A stretch of 64,000 nt of DNA from Haemonchus contortus (lineage: Eukaryota > Nematoda > Chromadorea > Rhabditida > Trichostrongylidae): contig LS997566.1 in the NCBI GenBank assembly GCA_000469685.2, forward strand, positions 42,014,420 through 42,078,419. The letters run 5' to 3'. Positions 30,101 through 41,304 of the stretch are shown piece by piece. A program made the position numbers and the translations under genes. The notes beneath the pieces are model-generated. The model was not told the origin of the DNA and searched no databases. It worked only from the letters and a program-made list of their open reading frames with translations. The first letter of the stretch is position 1. Every line of letters starts with the position of its first letter.

Positions 30101-32016
30101 CAAGACCTGAGGCTATCTAAAAGCTCATGAAAGGTCGCCAACTTAGGAAACAATAAACAAATAAATGTTCGATAAATAAATCCTATTGTCCTACCTACAT
30201 AAAAATTTCAAAGCCAATTTCGCAACTTAAATGATCCAAATAAAAGATTTCGAGAACTCACGTGTTTGAAGCGCTTCCATCAAAAGCCAAGAATTCTTCC
30301 CATGAGAATATCATTCAAATGGTTAAGGGGTTTTCGGGGTTCCAGAAAGGAAACTTTTAGAAACCAGTGCTTCTTTGGAAACTTTCCAAGAATTTACTGA
30401 CTCATTGGCATAATGGCGAGCTCTATTGTCCCCCTTTACTAAGTACGGTGGTGATGGTTCCCCGCAGTGAAATCCCGTCGTTGATGACAACAAGTCAGCA
30501 GCAGCAGCAGAAACAGCTTCAAGCTAAGTTCCGTCTCTTGCTAACGATGTAAATGCGATGGTGGGGAACATGTTCTGCCCGTATGGGGTGCCGAAGGGAA
30601 CACTCTGTAAACCCTCATCATCCAGTTATCGATGTCACAGACACTGCTGAGCAATAGCCATTCCTACTGCCCCCTTCGTAGCCAGCCTTCCCAGGCACTA
30701 CGTAGGCATTGACGAAAACTGAAACTCACTACCATCGCGATAAGCATGCTGTCTGGCAACAATCCCCATCAAAGCTCTTAACGAATAGCAGGAAAATCAC
30801 TTACGGTATAACTTGGAGGCACTTCATCGGTGGCTTGATGTCGCCGTACGGTGGCCGTTCGTTCCACCTCGGCCATAGGAGACAACAACGGTCGGATGAC
30901 CTAAGCAAAGCAGACATTAAACAAAGTGCAACGGACATTTCCCAAGCCGGATAGTCTGACCTTAAGCCGACGAATCCCGTAAAGTCTTCTATGTGAATAA
31001 GGAGCATCCCCGTATAATCGTACCGGTCTTACTTTGAATTCCTGAAAGAGGCGATAGTCAGGTCAATAAAGTGAATACGAACTTCCTGGTAAGCTTAGAA
31101 AGGGATCCAGAAGACCCTATTGGGTGGACATTTGCTCGAATTATCCTTTTCAAGAAGCTCAGAAGCCATGGATGGTATGAGCTATTCCCATAGATATGAC
31201 CAAAGGTGAAAGGAAGGTAGGTACCAGAACGTCTCCATAGCCCAAATGTGGTCATCGCAAGTAAACGTTCAATCGGAGCGGCTCTAGTGCGTTCCCGACC
31301 ATCAAAGTTTACCAACACACAATAAAAGAAGTACGTTTCAAGTAGGTCACGGTCATGGTGCAATAATTTCACACTCGGGTATAACGGCACTTGACTACTC
31401 TTTCCGGTTGATACCCAGAGTCATGGTCTGTCATATTGGAGAGAAGATAGGGAAAGGAAATTTGGGATGGTAGAAGCTTGAAAAAAAGCTGCTCTGGAAA
31501 GCCATAGACATGAAATCAGCCCAGAAAATTGAGATATATTCAACCGTCGGATGGTGCCAGAGCGAGAATCAGGGCCATCTTGGAGCCTTCAAAACCAATG
31601 GGAAAAAAGGAAGAAGGCGAAGGCAGGCAGTAAGTTCCAAAGTAAGGACGGTGCAGGGGGACTCGTTTACAAAGGCGGAATATCTCGAGAGGGTAGTATC
31701 GACCTATTCCTCCAAGGGATGGGATAAGTTAGGGTCAAGCTGAAAGTGGGGTAGGGCAGACTCGAAGGATGGATGGTATGGGACTCAAATAGAAACGAAG
31801 GCACTTTCATGGGAATTGGATCGAAGGGTGGGACCAATTTCGAAATAGGTACCAAGTAAGACGTAAAAGTAAAGGTAAACATAAACAATTACTAAAAAAA
31901 AACTTTCATCAAAACTTTTATCAAAAAACTTTCAATACGGAATAGTAATGAAATCGAAAGCTTACCGTTTGAGCCACAGAAATGGCATATGCCAAAAATA
32001 GTAATGAAATTAACAT
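15171..32016 (-). CDS. Secreted Gly/Pro/Thr-rich protein gene, cut by an LTR element
   Basis: Signal-peptide exon 31966-32016 (MLISLLFLAYAISVAQT, GTAAGC donor); exon 30805-30900 (VIRPLLSPMAEVERTATVRR...). Likely exons: 25837-25992, 24207-24272, 23033-23065, all phase 0. Then twelve exons in unbroken phase, 601 codons: 21575-21739, 19988-20138, 19405-19650, 17046-17168, 16716-16859, 16498-16648, 16288-16415, 15984-16148, 15737-15921, 15561-15678, 15347-15483, 15171-15260. The middle is Pro/Ser-rich, then Thr-rich mucin-like (TETTTTTTEAPPP), then GGGFGG-rich. The C-terminal part is globular (GLDNLQRIQRWANTAGAMDV). Basic sites (RLRIRRPG, AKRRFGYG) might be processed. The last exon stops at the AAAT duplication, where the LTR begins; the continuation probably lies at 8653-7252. 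Exons between 30805 and 25992 are unresolved. The family was not recognised; extracellular matrix or mucin-like is an inference. Confidence 0.8.
18449..19091. mobile_element. TA-flanked terminal-inverted-repeat DNA element, copy 3
   Basis: A clean 643-bp copy. AAGGCACGGTTCACGATAA at the left and its near reverse complement TTATCGTGAACTGAGCCTT at the right, with TA on both sides (18447-18448 and 19092-19093). It lies in the intron between exons 17046-17168 and 19405-19650. No coding frame; a MITE. The TA duplication suggests the Tc1/mariner group, but no transposase is present to confirm it. Confidence 0.85.
20312..20609 (-). repeat. tRNA-derived SINE, full-length reference copy
   Basis: On the minus strand it begins GGTGGTGTAGTGGCAAGTGG (box A, tRNA D-arm-like). 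Next comes GGGTTCGAATCCC (box B, T-arm-like, about 20545-20557). Then a body with CATTGACTTGTACATCGG, ending GATTAACGCCAAAAGAC and a short T/A-rich tail. The two boxes are spaced as in an RNA polymerase III tRNA promoter. It sits in the intron 20139-21574. Copies across the window are named from this one. Confidence 0.85.
20922..21426. mobile_element. TA-flanked terminal-inverted-repeat DNA element, copy 4
   Basis: Left end ATGACACAGTTCACGATAA after TA; right end TTATGGTGAACCGCGATTT. Subterminal sequence TAGATAGGGCGTG and the right-hand ACCCCTTCCATG match the family. About 505 bp, in the same intron as the SINE at 20312. Confidence 0.7.
22525..22783 (-). repeat. SINE copy, diverged
   Basis: Shares CATTCGACTTCCATTC, CTATACAATGACTC, GTCTGGTACCAATTA, a box B relic GATTCGATCCC and a box A relic AACTGCCACTGCTCCACCTCC with the reference SINE. 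Confidence 0.8.
26000..30800. other. Mostly intron of the secreted-protein gene; a few unassigned exon-like blocks
   Basis: Minus-strand blocks with good splice sites appear but do not chain cleanly. Around 27829-27884, GALKKFENGDFSGHKIPK follows CATTTTCAG and precedes GTGAAG. Around 27416-27540, LLSMFLLEGYSSKGKGH precedes GTGAGT. Around 28336-28383, LPNELLLTVKNWVP precedes GTGAGT. Around 28750-28926, LAIQSARADAATYERQTAAG follows TCTTCAG. Some may be the missing exons between 30805 and 25992. An 11-base C run lies at 29576-29586. Confidence 0.3.
26379..26553 (-). repeat. SINE copy, 5' truncated
   Basis: Matches the reference from GGATGCGCC through CTCTACAATGACTTGTGGCGG to GTTTGGTACCAATTAAACG and GTTGGCCTACGTGGG. 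The box A and B head is missing and there is an internal deletion. Confidence 0.75.
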
Positions 32017-32126
32017 TGGATTAGTGTTGTTTCTGGTTGGGCATGTCCAACGCATAGAAGATGCGGGATTTGAGCTATTCCCAAGGGCGGTGCTTCGATG
32101 AGAAAATGGGCGGTACCGCGATGAAT

Positions 32127-32164
32127 CGACGACGGCGGCGGCGACGACGACGACGACGACGGTG
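32127..32164. repeat. Trinucleotide (GAC/GGC)n repeat upstream of the signal-peptide exon
   Basis: CGACGGCGGCGGCGACGACGACGACGACG on the plus strand, about 110 bp 5' of the ATG at 32016. It is probably in the promoter or 5' UTR; the Arg-rich plus-strand frame across it is an artefact. Confidence 0.8.
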
Positions 32165-33222
32165 GCGCACTATGCGAGATGGTGGTGGTGGTCACTGGGA
32201 GGGGGAAGGGGCGATTTGGTGTAGCGGAGGGGTGGAGATGATGCCCGTCGATGAACGGCTGCGCTGACTAAGCGTCCACGACAAGTGGGATGGGACAAGA
32301 AATAGCCATACGATTTTATTGTTCGAAATTGCGACTCAATTGTTTACTTGTTTGTCTATTTGTTTACTTACTTATTTGTTTATTTTGTTGAATGAAAATT
32401 TGATTCTATTCCAATCCTTTGAAAAAAACTGAAGGATTATCGGGGAAACGGTACGGTTGCCATTACGAAGGAACCATGTTTAATGATGTATAACGCTGAT
32501 CCGTTACAGTATTTAGAATCGAGCTAAGTGGGTCGTTAGGTTCGCTTCTTCAAGGGTGACGCAATGTTCCTTCGGAAACAGGAGATTTTGCCTGTTTACC
32601 ATACATACTTTAGAAATACCGATGAATGAACTGGTGATTCTCGAATTTTTCAGACCTCTTGAAGTCAAGGGCACCAAATTCCAGGCATATTCCATACCTA
32701 CCTACCTGATCGTAGGTATACCTTCTGAAACATATGCTCAACCCGCTCTGGAAGAGTTTGAGCTGGTAAGCAGGAATGAAGAATGGCTTGTGGTAGTAAC
32801 CGTGGGTAATTTTTAGCTACTTTCAGCCAAACCGTCAGGCGGGCTAGCCTAGTAAAGCAAACAAACATACCATCAGGCTGGTTTCAGGCGCGCTTCGAGT
32901 AGCTGCCTGCCAGCGACTAATTGTGGCTAATTTGGCTAAGCAAGGCTCTTCCTCACCTGCTAGTACGGAAGGCTTAGCCCAGATGATCAATATATTTATC
33001 TGAAGGAGCTCCAGCTAGCTTTCGGAGCCTTACCACGTGAACTCCCTTCACTCTGAGCCGTACATCCAAAAAAGCCTACCTTCCCTGAAGCGCCTGAACC
33101 AACTCCAACCTCCACTCGATCAAATAAATTATTCCAAGGTCGGATTTTCTTATTGCTGACCACTTGAATAAGGGTTCCAAAGGGGAATTATGAGAACCTT
33201 TTCATTCGCCATTCGTGATTAC

Positions 33223-33478
33223 CCCCTAATCTGCCTATTGCAAGTATTTTTAGCGATTCCCTCGATGTCGCTTTCTCAGTGAAAGCTTCCCCGCTGAAGG
33301 ACGTGGTTCCGAACTCGATAGCATTATACGATGAAGTGTTGTAGAGTCGGAAATTTGGCGTAGTCGGAGAATTGTAGGGGCTAGTAGATCCGAGCTGAAA
33401 AGGACTCTCTACTGGATTGCCATTTTTGAACCGTTGCCATCTTACGCCTTTCTCGTCACGAGTTACGAAGCGCAGCAC
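33223..33478 (-). CDS. Isolated coding exon, unrecognised
   Basis: Bounded by ATATGTGTAG acceptor and GTAATC donor; 85 codons plus one base, fully open. It reads VLRFVTRDEKGVRWQRFKNG, then a Ser/Thr/Pro/Asn-rich stretch (PYNSPTTPNFRLYNTSSYN). It lies 1.2 kb upstream of the signal-peptide exon on the same strand. It is therefore either part of a neighbouring minus-strand gene or an alternative upstream exon. No family was recognised. Confidence 0.4.
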
Positions 33479-33720
33479 CTACACATATGGTCTGTGGATC
33501 GAGTCTCGGCTGGATACCCACTTAGGGCAACCATGCCTTCCAATCCAATTGGCATCCATCAATTTGGATGGGAACACAAATGCTCAAACCTGAATATGAA
33601 CAGGTCATAATGAGTGACTGTCAGCAAAAAACCCATTCAAACGCCTTTCCCCAGTCTCGTCCCTCTTCCACCCGTGAACAGAAGTGTTGGGTGGAAAAAT
33701 CAAAATGGCCCTTTTCAAGG

Positions 33721-33852
33721 CAGGCGGAGGTGATGTAGTGGCACGTGGCGCACTATCAGCAGGTGAAGCCGGGTTCGATCCAGGACCGTTATCCGCCTAA
33801 GCCAACCAGGCCTTCCATCCAGCCGAGGTCGGTCACCATTTTGGGAAGACTT
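33721..33852 (+). repeat. SINE head fragment
   Basis: GGAGGTGATGTAGTGGCACGTGG (box A) and GGGTTCGATCC (box B), followed by AAGCCAACCAGGCCTTCCATCC. It is the 5' half of the SINE with both promoter boxes kept; the 3' half is missing. Confidence 0.8.
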
Positions 33853-35074
33853 TATCCTTACTTTTCAGAACAGGTGTACCTCATAAGCCCTATTTGGATT
33901 GCTTCTGCACTTGAGGCACCCCCAGTTCAATCGTCTATTCGAGTAGTTTCTAACTTCAGTACAGGTAAAAACCATTGCAACCTAAGTCATGACCCATATA
34001 TTTGGTAAAAGTATTGCTTGTCCGTGTAAATTCAAAGAAGTGCCATTCATCTGTCAGGAGGGTCCGGTTCGCCGGAACTAATAGTAAGTGCGAACTTGCG
34101 CGCAATTGGCCTCACTACCGGGTCACCTTCTGTCCAAAGAACTTGTTATGAGATCCATCGAAATTAGATTGATCGGAATTGTTTGTAAGAGGCCATTTTC
34201 CTGAAAAAAAAAAACATTTGCCGATTTGAGATGGTCTGGAGCGTGTCATCCTCATGCGTAATCTGACGTTTTCATCGTAAATCTGTTGCTTCATTGACTG
34301 GTTCTACTTGTTGTTTGAAGTTGCGAAAGATGTTGATTCACGGGCGAGATTAGTCCCGATCAAAGTCTTATCTGGCCAAGCCATAAGGAGTAGTCATCAA
34401 GGGCTTGAGGGTCCAGCTTTCTCCAGTATTAGTAGTAATGTAGCCCTGAGGTTCGCTGTCAAAACTGGCCTCGATGGTACGGCTTAGTCATCGGAGCAAA
34501 CGAACGGGCAACGGTCAAAAACAGTTCTTCAAGTACCATCACTGAAGCAAGTATGGGACTAGTGAAGACACTTCACGGACACTCTCTAGGGTGAACACGC
34601 TGGTCATTCAGTCCGACGAACCGCGGAAACTCGTCCAAAGATTACTCACATTAAGCTGTTTTCTTATGCAAATTCCCTTATGCTTGACAAGTTTTTAGCC
34701 GTATGACGATGAAAGTCAATTAACTGGTAGATGTTGTCTCCCCGCGACCGAGCCGAAGAGGATCGTTGTTGCCTGCAATTCGTCGCTTCGTGAAGTAATC
34801 GAAAGCCTGTCCACAATCTGTTTATTCAACCTCATACATCCAGTTTTGGCTGAAAAAGCTCCTATTAATAGCGGCGCATCATTCGTTCCGCCATTCGGAA
34901 AAGCTGTGGACGAAGTTGTAAATGTACGAGAGGAACAACATCCTTGAACTCTCCCAGGGAGGAACCATACCCTCTGCAAGTGCGGATTCGCCAGTGTTCC
35001 CATGCTACTTACAGACATTCCAATGCTGAGCACAAATTCAGAGGTTCTACCCTACCGTACTATCTTATCATAGC

Positions 35075-35130
35075 ATACCGTATCGCCATACCATACCATA
35101 CTAGACCATACCACCCTGCACCATACCATA
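35075..35130. repeat. CCATA pentanucleotide satellite block
   Basis: Imperfect repeats of CCATA/CCGTA flank a SINE copy on its left; a second block of the same unit lies at 35400-35470 on its right. Confidence 0.8.
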
Positions 35131-35159
35131 TAATGAAGAACGAAGGATTAAGTCGCTTG

Positions 35160-35393
35160 GTTTCAGCTAATCCCGTCTGAAGTTTGGGTGGCCTAGATAG
35201 TGACTTTTAGTAGCCAGCCGATGTACAAGTCAATGCTTTTATCCATCCAGACGGGTCTGTTGCCATTGAACCGACCCTAGAAGGATGGACGACTTGGTTG
35301 GCCTAGGTGGTGGTTACCCATCCAGGAGTCGAACCCTGGACTATGCATATGCGTATGATAGTACGCCACTTGCTGCTACACCACCTCCGCCCA
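35160..35393 (-). repeat. SINE copy inserted within CCATA satellite
   Basis: Minus-strand copy with box A (GGTGGTGTAGCAGCAAGTGG) and box B (GGGTTCGACTCC), plus TACAAGTCAATGCTTTTATCC in the body. CCATA repeats lie on both sides, suggesting the SINE entered the satellite array. Confidence 0.85.
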
Positions 35394-35399
35394 TATCGT

Positions 35400-35470
35400 A
35401 TCATGCCATACCAGGATTCGCTATATTATACTATACCGTGCCATACCATACCATACCATACCATACCGTC
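35400..35470. repeat. CCATA pentanucleotide satellite, second block
   Basis: ATACCATACCATACCATACC with variants; same unit as 35075-35130. Confidence 0.85.
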
Positions 35471-38400
35471 TACCAGTACTACCAGTACCATCCCACAACT
35501 ACCACAGCTTTACTTAGCCTTACTTTTTCTGTTGGTTCTCTTTTGGTTACTTGACTCCAATGGTCATGGGAGGGCTGGGAGGGCCTCTTTCTACAACATC
35601 GAAATTAAATGTCCATAAATTGTAGTTTTCTGACTGTAGAAGGGCCTGTTAATTGTTTCCCTGCTATTGAGAACGGAGTCGATCGGCCCACCTCCGAAAG
35701 AAATGGATCAAACTTCACACGTATTGAATATCTCAGCAGATGGGCGGGGTGTGAGCTAATATGGGCGGTGCCAAAACTAGACTAAGGGTGATTAAGTTTG
35801 AGAGCAGTTTAGAACCCAGAATAAATTGGGTAACCAGGCTAATTGATTGGGAATTAAGCCACTTCAAACCCCATTCTTAACCGTGAACAAATTTGGATCA
35901 ATTAATGGCCTAATTCAAAGCTGATTAGCAGCATCATTTGCCATCCACATAATCGTAATGATCATTTCCTCAGATATACATATGTTGGCTATTAAAATCC
36001 ACTTAACCCAGATAATTCAACAGTATTAGTGGGATGATAACAAGAATACTCGCTAGGATAGCTGTCCCGTTCCAATGTTTTGGCCGCTGACAAATGGATT
36101 TTCTGCTTACAGCTTTTTCTTCGACCACATGCCCTACACCATAGTCCGAAGCTATCAATTTTCCAATTCAAAAAGGCATAATCCAGTTCAGAAATCTTCG
36201 AAGAATAATAGAAACTGAGCAAGTTTTCTTGAATTGGAATTGTTCAGACAGTCTCGTCCCATTTCGGCTTTTTCCTATGGAAATGGAACTCTAAAGAACA
36301 ATCAGAACAATCACGTAATCAAACGCAATCACGTTTTTGATGGAAATTTGAACGCATGGCTCGTTCCTCTACTTTTTCCCCCTTCATTACGCTCCTATCG
36401 TTACTGGTTTCCGTTGAGAACTACTTTGTTTATGTGGATTTTGGAGGAGGGATCGGAAAAGGGTCTGGTAAAGGGGCCAGAACGGTTATGGAGTCGAATG
36501 AGAACTTCCACAAGAGGGAAGTGCTCTCCTAACCCGACTACACCTCTCCAGGACTGCTCCCATGAGCTCTTCAGGGGATTTCAGGTTTTCTTAGTGTTTT
36601 GGCGTTTCCGGCCATAATTTCGAGCGATGTAATATATGGCCTGGAAACTGAGTTCTCTTCAAGGGTTGCGACGAAATGGCGATGGGATCATTTGCAGTTC
36701 CATGGTCGAGTGGGGGGAGTGCTTCATACGTTCGTACGTGGATGAGAGACGAGCGATGGGATGAATGGACAAGTTTGGAACTCGAAAAGACTGTATTACG
36801 CAAGTCCTCGGCCGCACACTGTCTCAACCAGCCAAAACCGGCATTTTTCTAAAGCAATACGCGCGTTCGAATTTGCCCAGGTAAAAAGCATGGGATGCTT
36901 ATGGGATTTTCAACGAGGTGTCGCGATAGAGTTTTAGCCCAGCGGGAATCGTAAAATCAAAAACTTCTGGTGTACTTCATTCGGTGTTTATTTACGATTT
37001 CATTCGAGTGCTTTGAAATGGTTTTCTACAATCCTGACCCAATTAAAGGATTCAAAGGTAATGTACTTACCCTGGAACCCACAAAGTCAGGAGGGACGAT
37101 GGGGTGAGGAAGGGTGAGGGAGCATGGAATCGAAACTTTGAAGCCCGGCTTAGGAACGAATGTTTTTTGGAAACTCTTCTAGTCCCCCTGAACTTCCAAG
37201 TTATATCTGAAGGTTTCTACTATTTTTACATCCCGTAGAGGTAGAAGGATGATGTTTTCCCTCGTTTCCCAATCCGTGCCGTTTTTTGCAGTGGGCCTGA
37301 ATCCGATCCCCATTGGAATCCTAGGGGCGTATGATTGCGTATTTGGCCTCCACATTAACCTGAAGGGTTCAGTCGCTCAACAAACTTTTGAACCCTGGAT
37401 CATCCCGGACCGTGTTTGCGGTAGTGACACTATTTGGCACTACCCTACCGTGGCCTCTTGGCACCTGTGCTCAGGATACGACAACTTCAGCCAAAGTAAT
37501 TGAAGTGGTGATAAGCAAAGCTTGAAGTTAGTGCTATAGATGGCCGCCGTGCAACTCATACAACCTCTTGATCGCGATCTATGGCCCTCACCGGATAATT
37601 TTTGGTAATGGGCCATAGCAATCAGTGCCCCATGGTGCACAGCCCTCAGTTTTGTTCACTTTTCTCGGCTTACTCAAAGTAGGAGCCCGGTCTGAACCGT
37701 ACAAATGAAGAAATAGAAGTCAGTTCATGTCCAAAGCACTATACGAGGATACCGACTTTTGAATGAAGGTGTAAGTCATGCCTGATTAGCGGTTCTTGAG
37801 GCTTTTGTCGTTTAAAAATCGAAGGGGTTTTATTTTTGCGAATCATCAAGTAATCGTTATGTTCAAAATTCGATGATGAATGTAGTCCCTGGGTTTCCTT
37901 TAGTGAAATGACCTCCCGAATACCATATGAGCCAGAGATCCTAACTTCCGAGAGATCGCGTAATACTCTTCCGCTGAGTCCTTCCCTGTCAATGCCAAGC
38001 TGCCAGGTGGTCAGCAACAAGCAATTGTATAAGGGACGGCTATAGCCGTTTTCATCTCTCGCAGGGTTCTTGGCGTCGATCGCCTTCAGGTATCTCCCCA
38101 CTAGAGCGTCACGATTAATTAGCGATAGTCAGTCAGCTTGTTTTCTGTCCTTCGCTGATTCATCCTTATTTCGAAACTAATCAAAAGCAGTGACGTATTG
38201 TCCGTTCCAAAGCAGTGGTTTTTCGCCAATTTTCAAATATTTTGAAACCCACTTGCTAAAGATCAAATGTACTTTGACACTTGAAAACTTCAATTTGAAG
38301 TTTCTAGGTTTAACATTTTTCCAATCGAATAATATACCATTTGAATGTCCCTTGTGGTCTCTCCATTACTTATGAGACCCTCTGTCCCCATAGAACTCGT

Positions 38401-39152
38401 CTAATCCGGGAATCCGGGCAATCCGGGTAAGGGTTAAGATGGCAGTCTTTTTTGTCGTTTCTACTCCCTACATAGGCTGTGTTTCCCAGCCCCACGTATG
38501 GCATAGCTAGACTCCATCCCTGACACGAGGGGGGGGGGGGGACGTAGGTATCATTCACGGTCTACCTCAATGTAGTATGAGCTCTCAACAGAAATCGAAG
38601 GCAGACTGGTTTGTTGGCGAATCAAAATAGGGTGCGGCACGGTGGACTTCTAGGTTGTCGCCATTTTTTCTTAAAATGAAATTTGGCGCTTCTGAACGAT
38701 CCAGGCCTTCCGCTCAGTTTATCTCCTGTCCATCTTAACCGTTAGCTGTCCTCTGGCGCTCGGTTTTTCCCACTCATTTCAGAAAAGATCATCTTCCACG
38801 GCTAACAACAGGAACCGGCTTATTTTCGACCGAATGGTCATTAGCAAAGTGGAGGAGCTGCTAATTTTTCAGCCCGTTCATTCACACCAAATCGCTATTT
38901 ATTTTGCTTTTTGTCCCCGAAAGGGCGGCGACTTATCGTCATCTGACAAAAAAGGGCAGTCGAGGGAAAGCGACAAAGGGGGACATTAACGGCAGGTCCT
39001 GAAGAACCCAAGGTCTTTCTTTATTTTGGAGCTTAACCCAGGTTGTCTGGCACTCACAGTAATTCAGAATGTCCCATACCTCAGGCTCGCATTTGGTAAT
39101 ATGTGGGAAGTGGAAGTCGATGGAAAAAGAGCTGTCCCTGTTCAGGAAACAG

Positions 39153-39239
39153 TTCGAGGCGAGTAGGGTCTGAACCCACGACGATTCACGTTCTTTAAAA
39201 CGTGGGTCCAATGCCTTAACCACTCTGCCATCGTTCTAC
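39153..39239 (-). other. tRNA-like sequence, degenerate
   Basis: The minus strand reads GATGGCAGAGTGGTTAAGGC (D-arm/box A-like), a central hairpin flanked by CCCACG...CGTGGG, then GGGTTCAGACCC (T-arm/box B-like). The acceptor stem pairs only in part and no proper anticodon loop forms. It is a tRNA pseudogene or the head of a SINE, related to the unit at 39329-39417. Confidence 0.5.
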
Positions 39240-39328
39240 ATAGAAGATGCTACTATATAACTTCATATAAATACACTATCGCCTGAAGTCTGCTAAATCG
39301 ACGGATATCCTCGGAATATTTGAAATTC

Positions 39329-39417
39329 TAGCGCGAGCGGAGTTTGATCCCACGAGGACTTACGTTCATTGGAACTTAAGTCTTCGTGGGTGTCTTAACC
39401 ACTTGCCCATCGCGCTA
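39329..39417 (-). other. tRNA-like sequence with a long central hairpin
   Basis: Ends TAGCGCGA and TCGCGCTA pair perfectly. The minus strand then has GGGCAAGTGGTTAAGAC. A near-perfect hairpin follows at 39349-39390: about 19 bp, CCCACGAGGACTTACGTTC against GAACTTAAGTCTTCGTGGG on the plus strand. A degenerate T-arm follows it. The hairpin replaces the anticodon arm, so it is not a normal tRNA. Confidence 0.5.
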
Positions 39418-40363
39418 CATCATTAAAATTTCTGCAAGATCCTGATCATGACTGACTGCCAAGTAGAGAGTGATGTGACTATCTTTGTTCCGGTCCATGG
39501 CAAAGGGCATGTAGATCTTTTGCCTCTCTTATTTGTGGGACAAGGACATAAGAGAGAGGGCGCGCTGCTCTGTGGGGTTCCACCATCATTTTCCTATCAC
39601 AAAATTCCCTTTTGAATTTTCTGGTTGCTCCACGTTTATCGCGTCCGGGGCAATTCCCTTTCTACTAATCACCGAATAGTCAAATATTTCTGTCTCTCAA
39701 AAAATTGAAACAAAAGTAATACAACAGTAAGTAAGAACTGATCTAGGGGTACCTAATAAAAGCCCCATAAAACCATATTACGACTTTGTTTATTATTTGT
39801 TTGATGTGGATATAAATTTGCGTAAACAACCTTCGAGTGGGTCTCTGACTGACAATGAAGGGTGACAGAATGTCTTGAGGATAGGCAATCAGGCCCCTTC
39901 CCCTGATCTCCCCAACTCTTTCACCCTAGATTGCTGGAGGCCCATCGATGGGCACCAAATCGGACCCCACATTTCTGGGCATTTTCCAAAGGGTTCTGAT
40001 TTTCTCTGCGCGAGCCTAGGGATGTTATAAAGCAGAAGAAAAGTCATCCATGGTACTTGAAATCAGTTCTGGTGTGGACTTTCCATAACGACTACAAACT
40101 CTCTCTCTGTTCGACCTCAATACCTACCCATTCGGCTCCACACCCTCCCTCCTCCGCCCTATTGCAAAAAGGGCCATTGAATGCTATTCCATTCTCGCAT
40201 AAAAACACGATTTTCATAGTGGCGATCCGTTGCAAAAATCAAAGTGCCCGGTCACGAATTGCCTGCTCGTAAACTTAGCGGCCACTACTGGAATGACTCG
40301 TGCGATCGGGGACAGATCTTCAAGGGCAGGGGCGATGTTGGTCTTTGCTCTTGACTCGTATAC

Positions 40364-40521
40364 TCCGGCTTGGAAGGACCCTTGAAGGTGTAGTAAATTG
40401 AAAAAGGCTGTCTTCATTAGGGATCCGTAGGTACCAGCAAAACTACGTCCATCGCTCCAGTTTTCCGAGTTGATGGTATCAGATCTATAGCGGAATGGTC
40501 CAGTACCATCTAGTTGTACGA
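40364..40521 (-). CDS. Isolated coding exon, unrecognised
   Basis: After GCTTTCAGTTGTTTCAG the minus strand reads VQLDGTGPFRYRSDTINSEN, then FAGTYGSLMKTAFFNLLHLQ, up to a GTATAC donor at 40358-40363. The frame stays open to TGA at 40214 if that donor is not used. Composition is protein-like. The neighbouring exon at 41305-41531 ends in a stop, so this belongs to a different gene. No family was recognised. Confidence 0.4.
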
Positions 40522-40667
40522 CTGAAACAACTGAAAGCTCGAATTCTAATCAAAGGAAGGGAGCTCAATCTAGAATCCGCACTTCCATTCTCTATGATAA
40601 ATCGGAAGCCGATCAGAACGGCCGGCAAAAAATGGTTCGCCGACTAATGAACACATTTGGACAGGCG

Positions 40668-40810
40668 ACGTACTTTCCAAATGAGCCATGCACTTGACCT
40701 CTATTTGCAAACAGCCCGGCTCGAAAACTGTTTCCATTTCGACAGACCCAATCGACTTGGGTGGTCAGCCGATGTACAAGAAGGTGAAATCCCATACGCA
40801 TCCTCACGTG
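40668..40810 (-). repeat. SINE fragment, strongly diverged
   Basis: Keeps GAGCCATGCACTTGAC, GGTCAGCCGATGTACAAG and GTGGATCGAATCC (box B relic) in the SINE order. Confidence 0.45.
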
Positions 40811-41304
40811 GATCGAATCCAGCCACGAAAACGCCTCCTAACTACCGATCCTTCGTAAATAACCCTCAGGAGTTGTGCCCGGGAGTTCAGCTTAACTCAC
40901 TGGGAGCTTCTCTTCGACTTTGTTACCAGCGATGGCTACTTGTCAAGAGCGGTCGTCCGTGACATAAGCGGCGGAAGCCGACGCCCCTGTACAATGAAAA
41001 AACTGATTATCGCAAAGCTTGTACGGCTTCCGGTTCCAGAAGGGATTCAGATGGCATCTAAGGGACGTAACCCGTTCTGCTGCAGCTCAGAGCGCAATGG
41101 GATAGAAGACAGGCGGTCATAATTCAAAGTGTATTGTACATAGCACCTCACAGGGAAGCAAGTTTCACCCACACCCTCTAAAACCACTACCTCCCGTCGA
41201 CTTCTTTTCTATGTATCCGCGCCTCTACGGCCTCATATAGGTCCTTACTGGGAACTAATCCTATTATGAAAAATATTCGGAAAATCTGTTCCTTTGTGGA
41301 GATC

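Larger units (their letters stand above)
33853..40213. other. Long stretch without a confident gene
   Basis: Contains SINE and CCATA blocks listed separately, a 13-base G run (38529-38541), and tRNA-like units near 39.2-39.4 kb. A 120-codon minus-strand frame (37739-38101: RYLKAIDAKNPARDENGYSR...) and a 127-codon plus-strand frame (36234-36617) exist. They have no recognised domain or splice context and may be chance. Confidence 0.4.

Noticed and set aside
32061..32267. Arg-rich plus-strand ORF
   Set aside because: Poly-Arg comes from the GAC/GGC trinucleotide repeat.
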